From: DASQZK01 sp963809925
GTDB lineage: Bacteria > Bacteroidota > Bacteroidia > Bacteroidales > GCA-2748055
Reading direction: 5' to 3'
DNA: 64,000 nt
Assembly (NCBI GenBank): GCA_963809925.1
Contig: CAWELH010000009.1
Coordinates: 1-64,000 of the forward strand
In this document: one piece after another, positions 24,294 to 33,472 of the stretch
How positions within the stretch are numbered: position 1 is the first letter of the stretch
Layout of the letters: each line of letters starts with the position of its first letter
Notes under the pieces: generated by a model
The model's database searches: none
Told to the model about the DNA's origin: nothing
Seen by the model: only the letters and a program-made list of their open reading frames with translations
Position numbers and translations under genes: made by a program

Positions 24294-26399
24294 ATGAACA
24301 AGGATTTGAAATATACGAGGAATATCGGTATCATGGCACATATCGATGCGGGGAAAACCACAACGACGGAACGGATATTGTTCTATACCGGGATTACCCA
24401 TAGGATCGGTGAAGTGCATGAAGGTGCAGCAACGATGGACTGGATGGTGCAGGAACAGGAGCGGGGAATTACCATCACTTCTGCTGCCACGACGGCGTTC
24501 TGGGATTACAACGACAATAAATACAAGATCAATATCATCGATACCCCCGGGCATGTCGATTTTACCGTTGAGGTTGAACGCTCACTGCGCGTGCTCGACG
24601 GTGTCATCGCCGTATTTTGCGGTGTGGGAGGTGTTGAACCCCAGTCTGAAACCGTTTGGAGGCAGGCTGATAAATATAATGTGCCAAGGATCGCCTTCAT
24701 CAATAAGCTCGACAGGGTAGGAGCCGATTTTTTTGCTGTTATACAGGAAATTAAAGATAAGCTTGGCGCAAACGCCATCCCGATGCAAATTCCGATTGGT
24801 GACGAAGATAATTTCAAAGGTGTCATCGACCTTATCGAACGTAAAGCCGTCATCTGGCACGAGGATGAAACTCTTGGCGTGAATTATACTATGGAAGAAG
24901 TGCCGGAAGATATGGTCGAGCTCACGGAGGAATGGCGTGAAAAACTTGTAGAAGCTGTGGCCGTCTCCGACGATACACTTCTTGAACGTTTCCTGGAAGA
25001 CCGGTCAGCGATTACGGTGGAAGAATTCATGGAAACTACCAGGAAGGCTACAATCAACCGTCAGATCGTCCCCGTTTTTTGTGGTTCCGCATTCAAAAAT
25101 AAAGGCATACAGCGTTTACTCAACGGCATCGTTGCCCTTCTTCCCAGCCCGCTCGATGTGGAAGCTGTTACCGGTATTAACCCGGATAATGAAAAGGAAG
25201 AAATCAGGGAAGCCGATCAGGATGCTCCGCTTTCCGCATTGGCATTCAAAATTGCAACGGATCCTTTCGTTGGCCGTCTGGCCTACCTGAGAATCTATTC
25301 CGGTACGCTGAAGGAAGGTACCATGGTGTTGAATACAAGGAGCGGGAAGAAAGAAAGAGTGAACAGACTCTATCAGATGCACGCGAACAAACAAAATCCC
25401 AGGTCTGAGGTTGAAGCCGGTGATATCTGCGCTGCCGTTGGATTTAAAGACCTGCGAACCGGTGATACGATTTGTTCCGTGAATAAGCCCATCATTCTCG
25501 AATCGATGTCATTCCCGGAACCGGTGATCAATGTGGCCATCGAGCCTAAGACCCAGCTGGATATGGAAAAGCTTTCCATGGCGCTGCATAAGCTCGCTGA
25601 AGAAGATCCTACTTTTCAGGTCAGAATTGATCCCGACAGTGGTCAGACAATTATTGCCGGAATGGGCGAGCTTCACCTTGAAATCCTCGTCGATCGTCTA
25701 CGTCGCGAATTTAAAGTGGAATGTTCACAGGGACGTCCACAGGTTAATTATAAGGAAGCGATCACCGATCAGGTTGAACATCGTGAAGTCTTTAAAAAAC
25801 AAAGTGGTGGTCGTGGTAAATTTGCCGATATTGTGGTACGGATATCTCCGGCTGACGAAGGCATTACCGGCTTACAATTTATCAGTGAAGTAAAAGGCGG
25901 AAATGTACCCCGCGAATATATTCCGTCAGTTGAAAAAGGTTTCCGTGAAGCGATGAGCAACGGACCTCTTGCCGGTTTCCCGGTCGACAACCTGAAGGTT
26001 GTTTTGCTCGACGGATCCTATCATGCTGTCGATTCTGATTCCCTTTCATTCGAAATCGCCGCAAGAAACGCATTCCGAAAAGCCACACTGAAAGCCAGGC
26101 CAATACTGCTCGAACCCATTATGTCGGCAGAAGTTGCGACTCCCGAAGAATACATGGGCGATGTTATTTCTGACTTTAACAAACGTCGCGGCCAGGTTGA
26201 GGGGATGGAGTCAAAAGCCGGATCACGGATTATCAAAGCGAAAGTCCCCTTGTCAGAACAGTTCGGTTATGTGACCGTACTCAGGACGCTGACTTCCGGC
26301 CGCGCAACAGCAACCATGGAATTTTCACATTTTGAACAGGTTGAACCGAATCTGTCCAAACAGATTTTAGAAAAAGTAAGTGGTAAAACATTTGCATAA
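24294..26399 (+). CDS. fusA: Elongation factor G (canonical)
   Basis: 701 residues with intact GTPase motifs: G1 AHIDAGKTTTTE (15-26), switch I ERGITITSA, G3 DTPGHVDF with catalytic His87, G4 NKLD. It moves tRNA-mRNA through the ribosome. Comparison with the 20727-22877 paralogue in this same window shows which residues the paralogue has lost. There is no tuf gene behind it; rpsJ follows after 12 bp, joining the str and S10 operons, which is common in Bacteroidota. Confidence 0.99.
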   Translation: MNKDLKYTRNIGIMAHIDAGKTTTTERILFYTGITHRIGEVHEGAATMDWMVQEQERGITITSAATTAFWDYNDNKYKINIIDTPGHVDFTVEVERSLRVLDGVIAVFCGVGGVEPQSETVWRQADKYNVPRIAFINKLDRVGADFFAVIQEIKDKLGANAIPMQIPIGDEDNFKGVIDLIERKAVIWHEDETLGVNYTMEEVPEDMVELTEEWREKLVEAVAVSDDTLLERFLEDRSAITVEEFMETTRKATINRQIVPVFCGSAFKNKGIQRLLNGIVALLPSPLDVEAVTGINPDNEKEEIREADQDAPLSALAFKIATDPFVGRLAYLRIYSGTLKEGTMVLNTRSGKKERVNRLYQMHANKQNPRSEVEAGDICAAVGFKDLRTGDTICSVNKPIILESMSFPEPVINVAIEPKTQLDMEKLSMALHKLAEEDPTFQVRIDPDSGQTIIAGMGELHLEILVDRLRREFKVECSQGRPQVNYKEAITDQVEHREVFKKQSGGRGKFADIVVRISPADEGITGLQFISEVKGGNVPREYIPSVEKGFREAMSNGPLAGFPVDNLKVVLLDGSYHAVDSDSLSFEIAARNAFRKATLKARPILLEPIMSAEVATPEEYMGDVISDFNKRRGQVEGMESKAGSRIIKAKVPLSEQFGYVTVLRTLTSGRATATMEFSHFEQVEPNLSKQILEKVSGKTFA

Positions 26400-26411
26400 C
26401 AGATAAATAGA

Positions 26412-26717
26412 ATGAGCCAGAAGATTAGAATTAAACTCAAGTCGTACGACCACAATCTGGTAGATAAGTCTGCCGAGAAGATTGTAAAAACGGTAAAGTC
26501 TACCGGTGCGGTTGTAAGCGGGCCTATTCCACTGCCCACGCACAAAAGGGTTTATACTGTATTGAGGTCAACCTTTGTGAACAAGAAATCAAGGGAGCAG
26601 TTCCAACTCTCTTCCTTCAAAAGGTTGCTTGATATATACAGTTCGACGCCCAAGACTATTGATGCTCTGATGAAGCTTGAACTCCCGAGTGGTGTTGAAG
26701 TAGAAATAAAAGTTTAA
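26412..26717 (+). CDS. rpsJ: Ribosomal protein S10
   Basis: 101 residues (MSQKIRIKLKSYDHNLVDKSAEKIV...), full length, with the PLPTHKRVYTVLRS loop. S10 is a 30S head protein and, with NusB, an antitermination factor. It opens the S10 segment directly behind fusA and 22 bp ahead of rplC. Confidence 0.99.
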   Translation: MSQKIRIKLKSYDHNLVDKSAEKIVKTVKSTGAVVSGPIPLPTHKRVYTVLRSTFVNKKSREQFQLSSFKRLLDIYSSTPKTIDALMKLELPSGVEVEIKV

Positions 26718-26739
26718 CATTTCGTAAAAGAAGAATAAC

Positions 26740-27357
26740 ATGCCAGGATTAATTGGTAAAAAAGTCGGTATGACATCCATCTTTGATGAAGATGGAAAAA
26801 ATGTCCCCTGTACTGTGATTCAGGCTGGTCCATGCGTAGTGACCCAGGTTAAATCCGTCGATACCGACGGCTACGCCGCTGTGCAGCTTGCATTCGAGGA
26901 AAAAAAGGAGAAGAGGACAACAAAAGCAATGCTGGGTCATTTCACAAAAGCAAATACAACACCCAAGAAAAAAGTTATCGAACTTAAGGGCTTTGTAAAA
27001 GACTGGAAACCTGGTGATGTGATTACTGTTGAATATTTCAGGGACGATATCTGGCTCGATGTAGTCGGAATCAGCAAAGGAAAAGGCTTCCAGGGTGTTG
27101 TCAAAAGACATGGTTTCGCCGGCGTTAACGATGCGACTCATGGTCAGCATAACAGACTTCGTGCTCCGGGGTCACTTGGCGCTTCATCTTACCCTTCACG
27201 AGTTTTCAAGGGCATGAGGATGGCCGGACAGACCGGTAACAAAAGGGTGAAAGTTCTTAACCTTAAAGTGGTAAAGATCATACCTGAAAGCAATCTCTTG
27301 CTCTTGAAAGGTTCCGTTCCAGGTTCTATTGGTTCATATTTAATTATTGAGAAATAA
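26740..27357 (+). CDS. rplC: Ribosomal protein L3
   Basis: 205 residues (MPGLIGKKVGMTSIFDEDG...). The long loop reaching the peptidyl-transferase centre contains the conserved Gln of GVNDATHGQHNRLRAPGS that is methylated in many bacteria. The stop codon TAA overlaps the ATG of rplD by one base (TAATG), implying translational coupling. Confidence 0.99.
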   Translation: MPGLIGKKVGMTSIFDEDGKNVPCTVIQAGPCVVTQVKSVDTDGYAAVQLAFEEKKEKRTTKAMLGHFTKANTTPKKKVIELKGFVKDWKPGDVITVEYFRDDIWLDVVGISKGKGFQGVVKRHGFAGVNDATHGQHNRLRAPGSLGASSYPSRVFKGMRMAGQTGNKRVKVLNLKVVKIIPESNLLLLKGSVPGSIGSYLIIEK

Positions 27358-27989
27358 TGGAGTTAGCTGTTTTAAGCACAAACGGTAAGGAAACCGGTAA
27401 AAAGGTTAAACTTGACGAGGCGATCTTCGGCATCGAACCGAACGATCATGCCATCTATCTGGATGTGAAACAATACCTGGCCAATAAAAGGCAGGGCACG
27501 CATAAGGCCAAAGAAAGAGGCGAGGTGACCGGTAGCACCAGGAAAATTAAAAAACAAAAGGGTACAGGTACCGCCAGGTTCGGTGATATCAAAAATCCAT
27601 TGTTCCGTGGAGGCGGTCGTGTTTTCGGCCCTGTGCCCAGAAATTATGATTTTAAACTCAATAAAAAAGTAAAGCAACTTGCCAGGTTTTCAGCCCTTTC
27701 ATATAAGGCTAAAAATAACCAGCTTGTTGTCGTTGAAGATTTCAACCTCGATACACCGAAAACAAAAGAATTTGTCGCGATCCGCAAAAATTTGAATGTG
27801 GACGATAAAAAGTCACTTTTCGTTTTAAAAGATAGAAATAATAATTTATATTTGTCGTCTCGAAATTTGCAGGACTCCAGGGTTATAACTCTCTCTGAAT
27901 TAAATACATACGACATAATGAATGCGACAACTCTGTTGTTTGTGGAGAGTTCCCTTGATGTTTTACAATCGAAGCCCGAAAAAAACTAA
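27357..27989 (+). CDS. rplD: Ribosomal protein L4
   Basis: 210 residues, full length (MELAVLSTNGKETGKKV...). The extended tunnel loop is recognisable as the RKIKKQKGTGTARFGDIKNPLFRGGGRVFGP region (given here only as a landmark; its core is KGTGTARFGD). In other bacteria L4 also controls its operon; no such leader could be identified here. The 1-bp overlap with rplC and 13-bp gap to rplW keep the unit tight. Confidence 0.98.
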   Translation: MELAVLSTNGKETGKKVKLDEAIFGIEPNDHAIYLDVKQYLANKRQGTHKAKERGEVTGSTRKIKKQKGTGTARFGDIKNPLFRGGGRVFGPVPRNYDFKLNKKVKQLARFSALSYKAKNNQLVVVEDFNLDTPKTKEFVAIRKNLNVDDKKSLFVLKDRNNNLYLSSRNLQDSRVITLSELNTYDIMNATTLLFVESSLDVLQSKPEKN

Positions 27990-28002
27990 GAACTAGCAGG
28001 CC

Positions 28003-28292
28003 ATGGATATTTTAATAAAGCCAATTGTAACTGAGAAATTCACCAGCTTGAGTGAAAAGGCAACCGTTACGGTTTTCTGGTTGACAGGAGAGCAAATAAG
28101 ATCCAGATTAAAAAGGCGGTTGAAGAGATGTACAGCGTCACAGTTAAGTCTGTGAATACAATGATCGCCGGTGGCAAGTACAAGAGCCGTTTTACCAAGG
28201 GCGGGGTTATATCCGGAAAGACAGCTTCATCAAAAAGAGCCGTGATTACCCTTGCTGACGGAGAAACTATTGATTTCTATAGCAATATATAA
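28003..28292 (+). CDS. rplW: Ribosomal protein L23, frameshifted as read
   Basis: Starts MDILIKPIVTEKFTSLSEKAT and then runs off frame. Restoring one missing base near 28067 (ACCGT-TAC) gives a full L23: YGFLVDRRANKIQIKKAVEE followed by MYSVTVKSVNTMIAGGKYKS and ending TIDFYSNI, as in other Bacteroidota. L23 sits at the tunnel exit and docks trigger factor and SRP. The defect is one of twelve in this region and is most simply a lost T in a short T run. Confidence 0.9.
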
Positions 28293-28297
28293 TTAAG

Positions 28298-29127
28298 ATG
28301 GCAGTAAGAAAATTAAAACCTGTTACACCAGGTCAGAGATTTAAGATCATATCCAGCTTTGATGAAGTCACCGCATCGTCTCCGGAAAAGTCACTTATCG
28401 CTCCGATAAAAAAGAGCGGTGGAAGGAACAACACCGGAAAGATGACGATGAGGTATATGGGTGGCGGACATAAGAGGAAGTACAGGATCATTGATTTTAA
28501 ACGGGAGAAAGATAGCATTCCTGCAGATGGTGAAAACCATTGAATATGATCCCAACCGTTCTGCAAGGATTGCACTGGTGGTTTATGCCGATGGTGAAAA
28601 ACGATATATCCTGGCTCCCAACGGACTGAAGATAGGTCAGACCATTGTTTCTGGTGACGGAAGTATCTCCGGATCTGGGAAATACACTTCCGCTCGGGAA
28701 AATTCCGCTCGGGTCGATCGTTCATAATGTTGAGCTTAAACCAGGCAAAGGTGGTTCTATCGCCAGGAGTGCAGGTGCTTCCGTTCAGCTTACATCGAGA
28801 GATGGTAAATATGCCATTCTTAAGATGCCTTCCGGTGAAATGAGGATGGTTCTGGTTACCTGCCGTGCTACTGTTGGTTCAGTTTCCAATAGTGATCATG
28901 GTCTGACTAAGTCAGGGAAAGCAGGCCGCTCAAGGTGGCTTGGAAGAAGGCCAAGAGTAAGAGGTGTTGCCATGAACCCGGTAGATCACCCGATGGGTGG
29001 TGGTGAGGGCCGCGCTTCCGGAGGTCACCCTAGGTCAAGAACCGGCATGATTGCCAAAGGGTATATTACCAGGAAGAAAAAGAATGCCTCCAATAAGTTT
29101 ATTGTTGAACGTAGAAAGAAAAAATAA
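28298..29127 (+). CDS. rplB: Ribosomal protein L2, two frameshifts as read
   Basis: Three overlapping frames together make a complete L2. The N-part (MAVRKLKPVTPGQRFKII... to KDSIPA) shifts near 28523. The middle (MVKTIEYDPNRSARIALVVY ... IVSGDG) shifts again near 28665. The C-part (PDLGNTLPLGKIPLGSIVHN ... NPVDHPMGGGEGR ... FIVERRKKK) is clean. Both sites need one base removed (GCA-G-ATG and AGT-A-TCT); the repaired protein aligns to Bacteroides L2 without gaps. L2 is essential for peptidyl transfer and subunit association. Confidence 0.92.
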
Positions 29128-29133
29128 TCAGAT

Positions 29134-29400
29134 ATGAGCCGTTCGCTTAAAAAAGGTCCTTTTATCGACTTCAAACTGGAGAAACGGGTACTTGACATGG
29201 CCCAGACCGGGAAAAAACAGGTTGTTAAAACCTGGTCAAGAAGATCAGTGATCTCTCCGGATTTTGTCGGACAGACGATTGCTGTTCATAACGGGAACAA
29301 ATTCATCCCGGTCTATATTACTGAAAACATGGTAGGTCATAAACTCGGGGAATTTGCCCCGACCAGGATATTCAGGGGACACGGTGGTAAGCAGAAATAA
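29134..29400 (+). CDS. rpsS: Ribosomal protein S19
   Basis: 88 residues, full length and in frame (MSRSLKKGPFIDFKLEKRV ... ENMVGHKLGEFAPTRIFRGH). It binds the 30S head near the A-site tRNA. It lies between two frameshifted genes yet is itself intact. Confidence 0.99.
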   Translation: MSRSLKKGPFIDFKLEKRVLDMAQTGKKQVVKTWSRRSVISPDFVGQTIAVHNGNKFIPVYITENMVGHKLGEFAPTRIFRGHGGKQK

Positions 29401-29424
29401 TAAAATCCGGATAATTGTATAGAA

Positions 29425-29864
29425 ATGGGTGCTAGAAAAAGAAACAGAGCTGAACAGAGAAAAGAAGAACAGATGAGCAAATCATTTGCTGTTCTGAGGA
29501 ATTGTCCTACTTCTCCGCGAAAAATGAGGCTCGTTACTGATCTGATCCGCGGCATGGAGGTTAACCATGCACTTGATGTGCTCAAATTTAGCCAGAAAGA
29601 AGCTTCAAAGAGGGTTGAGAAACTCCTCTTTCGGCCATCTCAAACTGGCAGGCCAAAAATGAAGGTACGAGAATTGAGGACAGCAACCTGTTTGTCAGCG
29701 AAGTTTTCGTTGATCAGGGCAAAACACTGAAGAGGCTCCGTCCGGCGCCCCAGGGTCGTGCCCACAGGATCAGGAAAAGATCAAATCATGTTACCATTGT
29801 GGTAAACAGCATGAGTACTAACGAAATTGAAACAAACAATTTAATAGATGGGACAGAAAGTTAA
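29425..29864 (+). CDS. rplV: Ribosomal protein L22, frameshifted as read
   Basis: MGARKRNRAEQRKEEQMSK... runs to RVEKLL and then off frame. One missing base near 29628 (CTCCTC-TTTCGGCC) restores SAISNWQAKNEG, SNLFVSEVFVDQGKTLKRLR and PAPQGRAHRIRKRSNHVTIV, the conserved tip and tunnel hairpin. The repaired frame ends at the TAA at 29862-29864, overlapping the rpsC start by 17 bp. L22 lines the exit tunnel and contacts macrolides. Confidence 0.9.
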
Positions 29865-30549
29865 TCCGATATCAAATCGTTTAGGGATAATCAAAGGATG
29901 GGATTCCAACTGGTACGGTGGAAAAGATTATTCAACCAAGCTGGTTGAAGATGCCAAGATCCGTGAATACCTGAATGCCCGTTTGGCAAAGGCCAGCATT
30001 TCAAAGATCGTTATTGAACGCACACTGAAGCTGATCACCGTTACCGTAAATACCGCGCGTCCGGGTATCATCATTGGTAAAGGAGGACAGGAGGTCGACA
30101 AGCTGAAAGAAGAACTGAAGAACATCACCAAGAAGGAAGTTCAGATCAACATCTTTGAAGTAAAACGTCCCGAACTTGATGCTACCATCGTTGCGAACAA
30201 TATCGCCCGTCAGGTTGAAGGCAAGATCTCCTACCGAAGGGCTATTAAAATGTCGATTGCATCGACGATGAGAATGGGTGCCGAGGGTATCAAGGTCCTG
30301 ATTTCAGGACGTATCGGAGGAGCTGAAATGGCCCGTAATGAAACCTATAAGGATGGACGAATTCCGCTTCATACTCTTCGTGCCGATATTGACTATGCCC
30401 TTAGTGAAGCGCATACCAAGGTAGGTGTTATTGGTATCAAAGTATGGATATGTAATGGTGAGATCTTTGGTAAGAGAGACCTTGCTCCGAATATCGGCGC
30501 AAAAAATGTCAAACCCAAAGGCGGGTTCAGAAAAAAAGGCAGGAAATAA
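29848..30549 (+). CDS. rpsC: Ribosomal protein S3
   Basis: 233 residues, intact (MGQKVNPISNRLGIIKGWDSN...). It has the KH-domain GxxG loop in IIIGKGGQEVDKL and a basic C-terminal tail (NVKPKGGFRKKGRK). It lies at the mRNA entry of the 30S subunit. Its start lies inside the repaired end of rplV. Confidence 0.99.
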   Translation: MGQKVNPISNRLGIIKGWDSNWYGGKDYSTKLVEDAKIREYLNARLAKASISKIVIERTLKLITVTVNTARPGIIIGKGGQEVDKLKEELKNITKKEVQINIFEVKRPELDATIVANNIARQVEGKISYRRAIKMSIASTMRMGAEGIKVLISGRIGGAEMARNETYKDGRIPLHTLRADIDYALSEAHTKVGVIGIKVWICNGEIFGKRDLAPNIGAKNVKPKGGFRKKGRK

Positions 30550-30572
30550 GAATCTGAAATTTACATACAGCA

Positions 30573-30999
30573 ATGTTACAACCAAAGAAGACAAAGTTCA
30601 GAAGGCAGCAGAAAGGAATGATGAAAGGCAATGCCCAGACGAGGGTATCAGCTTGCCTTCGGTTCTTTCGGTATCAAATCACTGGAAGAAGCGTGGATTA
30701 CCGGCCGGCAGATCGAAGCTGCACGTCAGGCTGTTACCCGTTATATGAAAAGGGAAGGTCAGATATGGATCAGAATTTTTCCCGATAAGCCCATTACCAA
30801 AAAACCTGCTGAAGTAAGGATGGGTAAAGGTAAAGGTGCTCCGGAAGGTTTCGTTGCCCCGATCACTCCCGGACGAATTATCATGGAAGCCGAAGGTGTT
30901 CCGTATGAGATCGCAAAGGAAGCACTTCGACTGGGAGCTCAGAAACTTCCTGTAACAACCAAGTTTGTCGTTAGACGCGACTATGATTTTAACCAATAA
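30573..30999 (+). CDS. rplP: Ribosomal protein L16, frameshifted as read
   Basis: MLQPKKTKFRRQQKGMMKGN then AQ, after which one extra A near 30635 (CAG-A-CGA) shifts the frame. The other frame continues RGYQLAFGSFGIKSLEEAWI and ends VPYEIAKEALRLGAQKLPVT...RRDYDFNQ. The junction matches Bacteroides L16 (GNAQRG) exactly once the base is removed. L16 positions the A-site tRNA acceptor arm. Confidence 0.92.
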
Positions 31000-31013
31000 T
31001 AAACGATTTACAG

Positions 31014-31227
31014 ATGAAAAATTCTGAGGTCAGAGAGTTGTCCGATAAGGAACTTCTTGAACGAATCGAAAACGAGAAGGAGACACTGGTACGCATGAAA
31101 CTTAACCATGCCGTCTCTCCTCTTGATAATCCCATTACGTATCAGGGATACAAAAAAGAACATTGCCAGGCTCCTTACCGAATCACGTAAAAGGGAACAA
31201 GGCTTAAGCGAACAATCCAAAAGCTAA
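31014..31227 (+). CDS. rpmC: Ribosomal protein L29, frameshifted as read
   Basis: MKNSEVRELSDKELLERIEN ... NHAVSPLDNPIT is followed by one extra T at 31140 (ACG-T-ATC). The shifted frame completes the protein as IRDTKKNIARLLTESRKREQ to a TAA at 31225. Length and the helix-hairpin pattern fit L29, which helps form the exit-site platform with L23. The first frame alone would stop after a nonsense tail. Confidence 0.88.
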
Positions 31228-31236
31228 ACTATACAA

Positions 31237-31497
31237 ATGGAGACGTTAAGAAAATTACGAAGAGAACGCGTCGGTGTCGTTGTCAGCAATAAAATGGAGA
31301 AATCAATTGTGATTGTTGTTAAAACAAAAGCGAAGCACCCCATTTACGGTAAGTTTGTCAATAAGACTTCCAGGTTCATGGCGCATGACGAGAAAAATGA
31401 GTGCAACATTGGTGATACCGTAAAAATAATGGAAACCAGGCCGCTGAGTAAAAGTAAAAACTGGAGATTAGTAGAAATTATTGAAAGAGCTAAGTAA
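31237..31497 (+). CDS. rpsQ: Ribosomal protein S17
   Basis: 86 residues, intact (METLRKLRRERVGVVVSNKM...VEIIERAK), an OB-fold 30S assembly protein. It follows rpmC by 9 bp, and rplN starts 2 bp after its stop. Confidence 0.99.
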   Translation: METLRKLRRERVGVVVSNKMEKSIVIVVKTKAKHPIYGKFVNKTSRFMAHDEKNECNIGDTVKIMETRPLSKSKNWRLVEIIERAK

Positions 31498-31499
31498 CC

Positions 31500-31865
31500 A
31501 TGATACAGCAAGAAAGCAGACTATTAGTAGCCGATAACAGTGGTGCAAAAGAGGTTCTTTGCATCAGGGTACTCGGTGGTACAGGAAGACGTTACGCCAG
31601 TATTGGTGATAAAATTGTCGTCAGTGTCAAAAGCGCTGTTCCTGCCGGTGAAATCAAGAAAGGCCAGGTGAGTAAAGCCGTTGTTGTTCGCACCAAAAAA
31701 GAAGTTCGCCGTCCCGACGGATCGTATATCCGTTTCGACGATAATGCCGTTGTTCTTCTCAATAATGTTGATGAAATGCGTGGTACACGTATTTTCGGAC
31801 CTGTAGCGAGAGAACTCCGTGATAAATACATGAAGATTGTGTCACTGGCACCCGAAGTATTATAA
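31500..31865 (+). CDS. rplN: Ribosomal protein L14
   Basis: 121 residues, intact (MIQQESRLLVADNSGAKEVL...MKIVSLAPEVL). L14 forms an intersubunit bridge and binds the RsfS silencing factor. It is tightly spaced behind rpsQ. Confidence 0.99.
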   Translation: MIQQESRLLVADNSGAKEVLCIRVLGGTGRRYASIGDKIVVSVKSAVPAGEIKKGQVSKAVVVRTKKEVRRPDGSYIRFDDNAVVLLNNVDEMRGTRIFGPVARELRDKYMKIVSLAPEVL

Positions 31866-31883
31866 TATTTTAAAGTAATCCAG

Positions 31884-32207
31884 ATGCAAAGGAAGTTTCA
31901 TATCAAAAAGGGAGACCAGGTTATTGTCAATGCTGGTGAATATAAAGGCCAGCAGGGACGGGTTCTCGAAGTTGTCAGGGACAAGGAAAGGGCCATTGTG
32001 GAAGGTGTGAATATGGTTTCAAAACATACCAAACCCAATGCACAGAATCCCCAGGGCGGCATCACCAAACAGGAAGCTCCCGTTCACATTTCCAATCTTA
32101 ACCTTGTCGATCCGTCAACCGGAACAGCGACCCGTGTTGGAAGAAAACTTAACGATAAAAATAAAGTTGTCAGGTATTCTAAAAAATCAGGAGAGGAGAT
32201 CAAGTAA
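31884..32207 (+). CDS. rplX: Ribosomal protein L24
   Basis: 107 residues, intact, with the N-terminal KOW motif (KKGDQVIVNAGEYKGQQGRV) that contacts 23S domain I at the start of 50S assembly. Its TAA overlaps the rplE ATG by one base (TAATG). Confidence 0.99.
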   Translation: MQRKFHIKKGDQVIVNAGEYKGQQGRVLEVVRDKERAIVEGVNMVSKHTKPNAQNPQGGITKQEAPVHISNLNLVDPSTGTATRVGRKLNDKNKVVRYSKKSGEEIK

Positions 32208-32753
32208 TGGACTATATACCGAACCTTAAAACCAAGTATCGAGAAAGAGATCGTGCCTGCGCTGATGAAAAAATTCAGTTACAGTACTGTCATGCAGGTA
32301 CCACGGCTGACATAAAGTCATTATCAATGCCGGTGTTGGACAGGCTGTTGCCGATAAAAAACTGATTGATGTGGCACAGGAAGAAATATCCAATATTGCA
32401 GGACAGAAAGCCATCCAGACTATTTCCACGAAGGACATTTCCAACTTCAAACTGAGAAAAGGAATGCCTATCGGCGTAAAAGTAACGCTTCGCCGCGAAA
32501 AGATGTACGAATTCATGGAAAGACTGATCAATGTGGCCCTTCCCAGGATCCGGGACTTTAACGGCATCAACAGCAAATTCGACGGCAAGGGAAACTATTC
32601 ACTTGGTATTCCGAACAGATCATTTTCCCGGAAATCGATATCGACAAGATCAGCAAGATCATGGGACTTGAGATTACATTTGTGACTACCGCCAGAACCG
32701 ACGAAGAAGGTCTGGCATTACTGAAAGAATTTGGATTACCATTTAAAAAATAA
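32207..32753 (+). CDS. rplE: Ribosomal protein L5, three frameshifts as read
   Basis: The most damaged gene of the cluster. MDYIPNLKTKYRE is followed by an extra A at ~32246; EIVPALMKKFSYSTVMQVPR LT by an extra T at 32313 (this one creates an immediate TAA); the long middle (KVIINAGVGQAVADKK ... FDGKGNYSLGI) by a missing base near 32611; and the end reads EQIIFPEIDIDKISKIMGLE...KEFGLPFKK. Repaired, it is a normal ~181-residue L5 that binds 5S rRNA and the P-site tRNA. Confidence 0.9.
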
Positions 32754-32765
32754 AAAAACTTTCGT

Positions 32766-33036
32766 ATGGCTAAAGAATCAATGAAAGCTCGTGAAGTTAA
32801 GCGTAAAAAACTTGTTGAAAGATACGCTGAGAAAAGGGCACAGGCTTAAAGCTGAAGGTGATTATGTTGCGCTGAGCAGACTTCCGAGAAATTCAAACCC
32901 GATCAGGTTGCATAACCGTTGTAAACTGACAGGAAGACCAAAAGGATATATGAGGCAGTTTGGGGTTAGCAGGATCGTTTTCAGGGAAATGGCTTCCTCA
33001 GGACTTATTCCGGGTGTAAAAAAAGCAAGTTGGTAA
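32766..33036 (+). CDS. rpsN: Ribosomal protein S14 (zinc-free form), frameshifted as read
   Basis: MAKESMKAREVKRKKLVERY AEKRAQ, then an extra G at ~32844 produces a TAA two codons on. The shifted frame continues LKAEGDYVALSRLPRNSNPI to ...SGLIPGVKKASW. The repaired protein has 89 residues and only one Cys (HNRCKLTGRPKGY), so it is the C- form without the zinc ribbon, as in many Bacteroidota. Confidence 0.9.
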
Positions 33037-33062
33037 TAAAGAAGATAAATAATTATAAAGAG

Positions 33063-33459
33063 ATGACAGATCCTATTGCAGATTATCTTACCCGGATCAG
33101 GAATGCCGTGATGGCAAAACACAGGGTCGTGGAAATTCCTGCTTCAAGTCTTGAAAAGGGATATGACCCGGATCCTTTTTGAAAAAGGTTATATCCTGAA
33201 TTATAAGTTTGAGGAGACAGGACCACAGGGCAAAATCAAAATCGCTTTGAAATATCATCCGGAAACTAAGGTTCCGGCAATCAAAGGCATTAAAAGAGCC
33301 AGCCGTCCGGGACTAAGAAGATATGCCAATCATAAAGAACTTCCCCGGGTGCTTAATGGACTCGGAGTTGCAATTATTTCAACCTCCCAGGGTGTAATGA
33401 CCGATAAGGAAGCCCGTGATAAAAACGTGGGCGGTGAGGTTTTATGTTACGTATATTAA
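33063..33459 (+). CDS. rpsH: Ribosomal protein S8, frameshifted as read
   Basis: MTDPIADYLTRIRNAVMAKH RVVEIPASSL is followed by an extra G at ~33153. The shifted frame gives KRDMTRILFEKGYILNYKFE and ends ...DKNVGGEVLCYVY with the conserved STSQGVMTDKEAR loop. Repaired length is ~131 residues, normal for this 16S central-domain binder. Confidence 0.92.
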
Positions 33460-33472
33460 AAAGTATTAGAAA

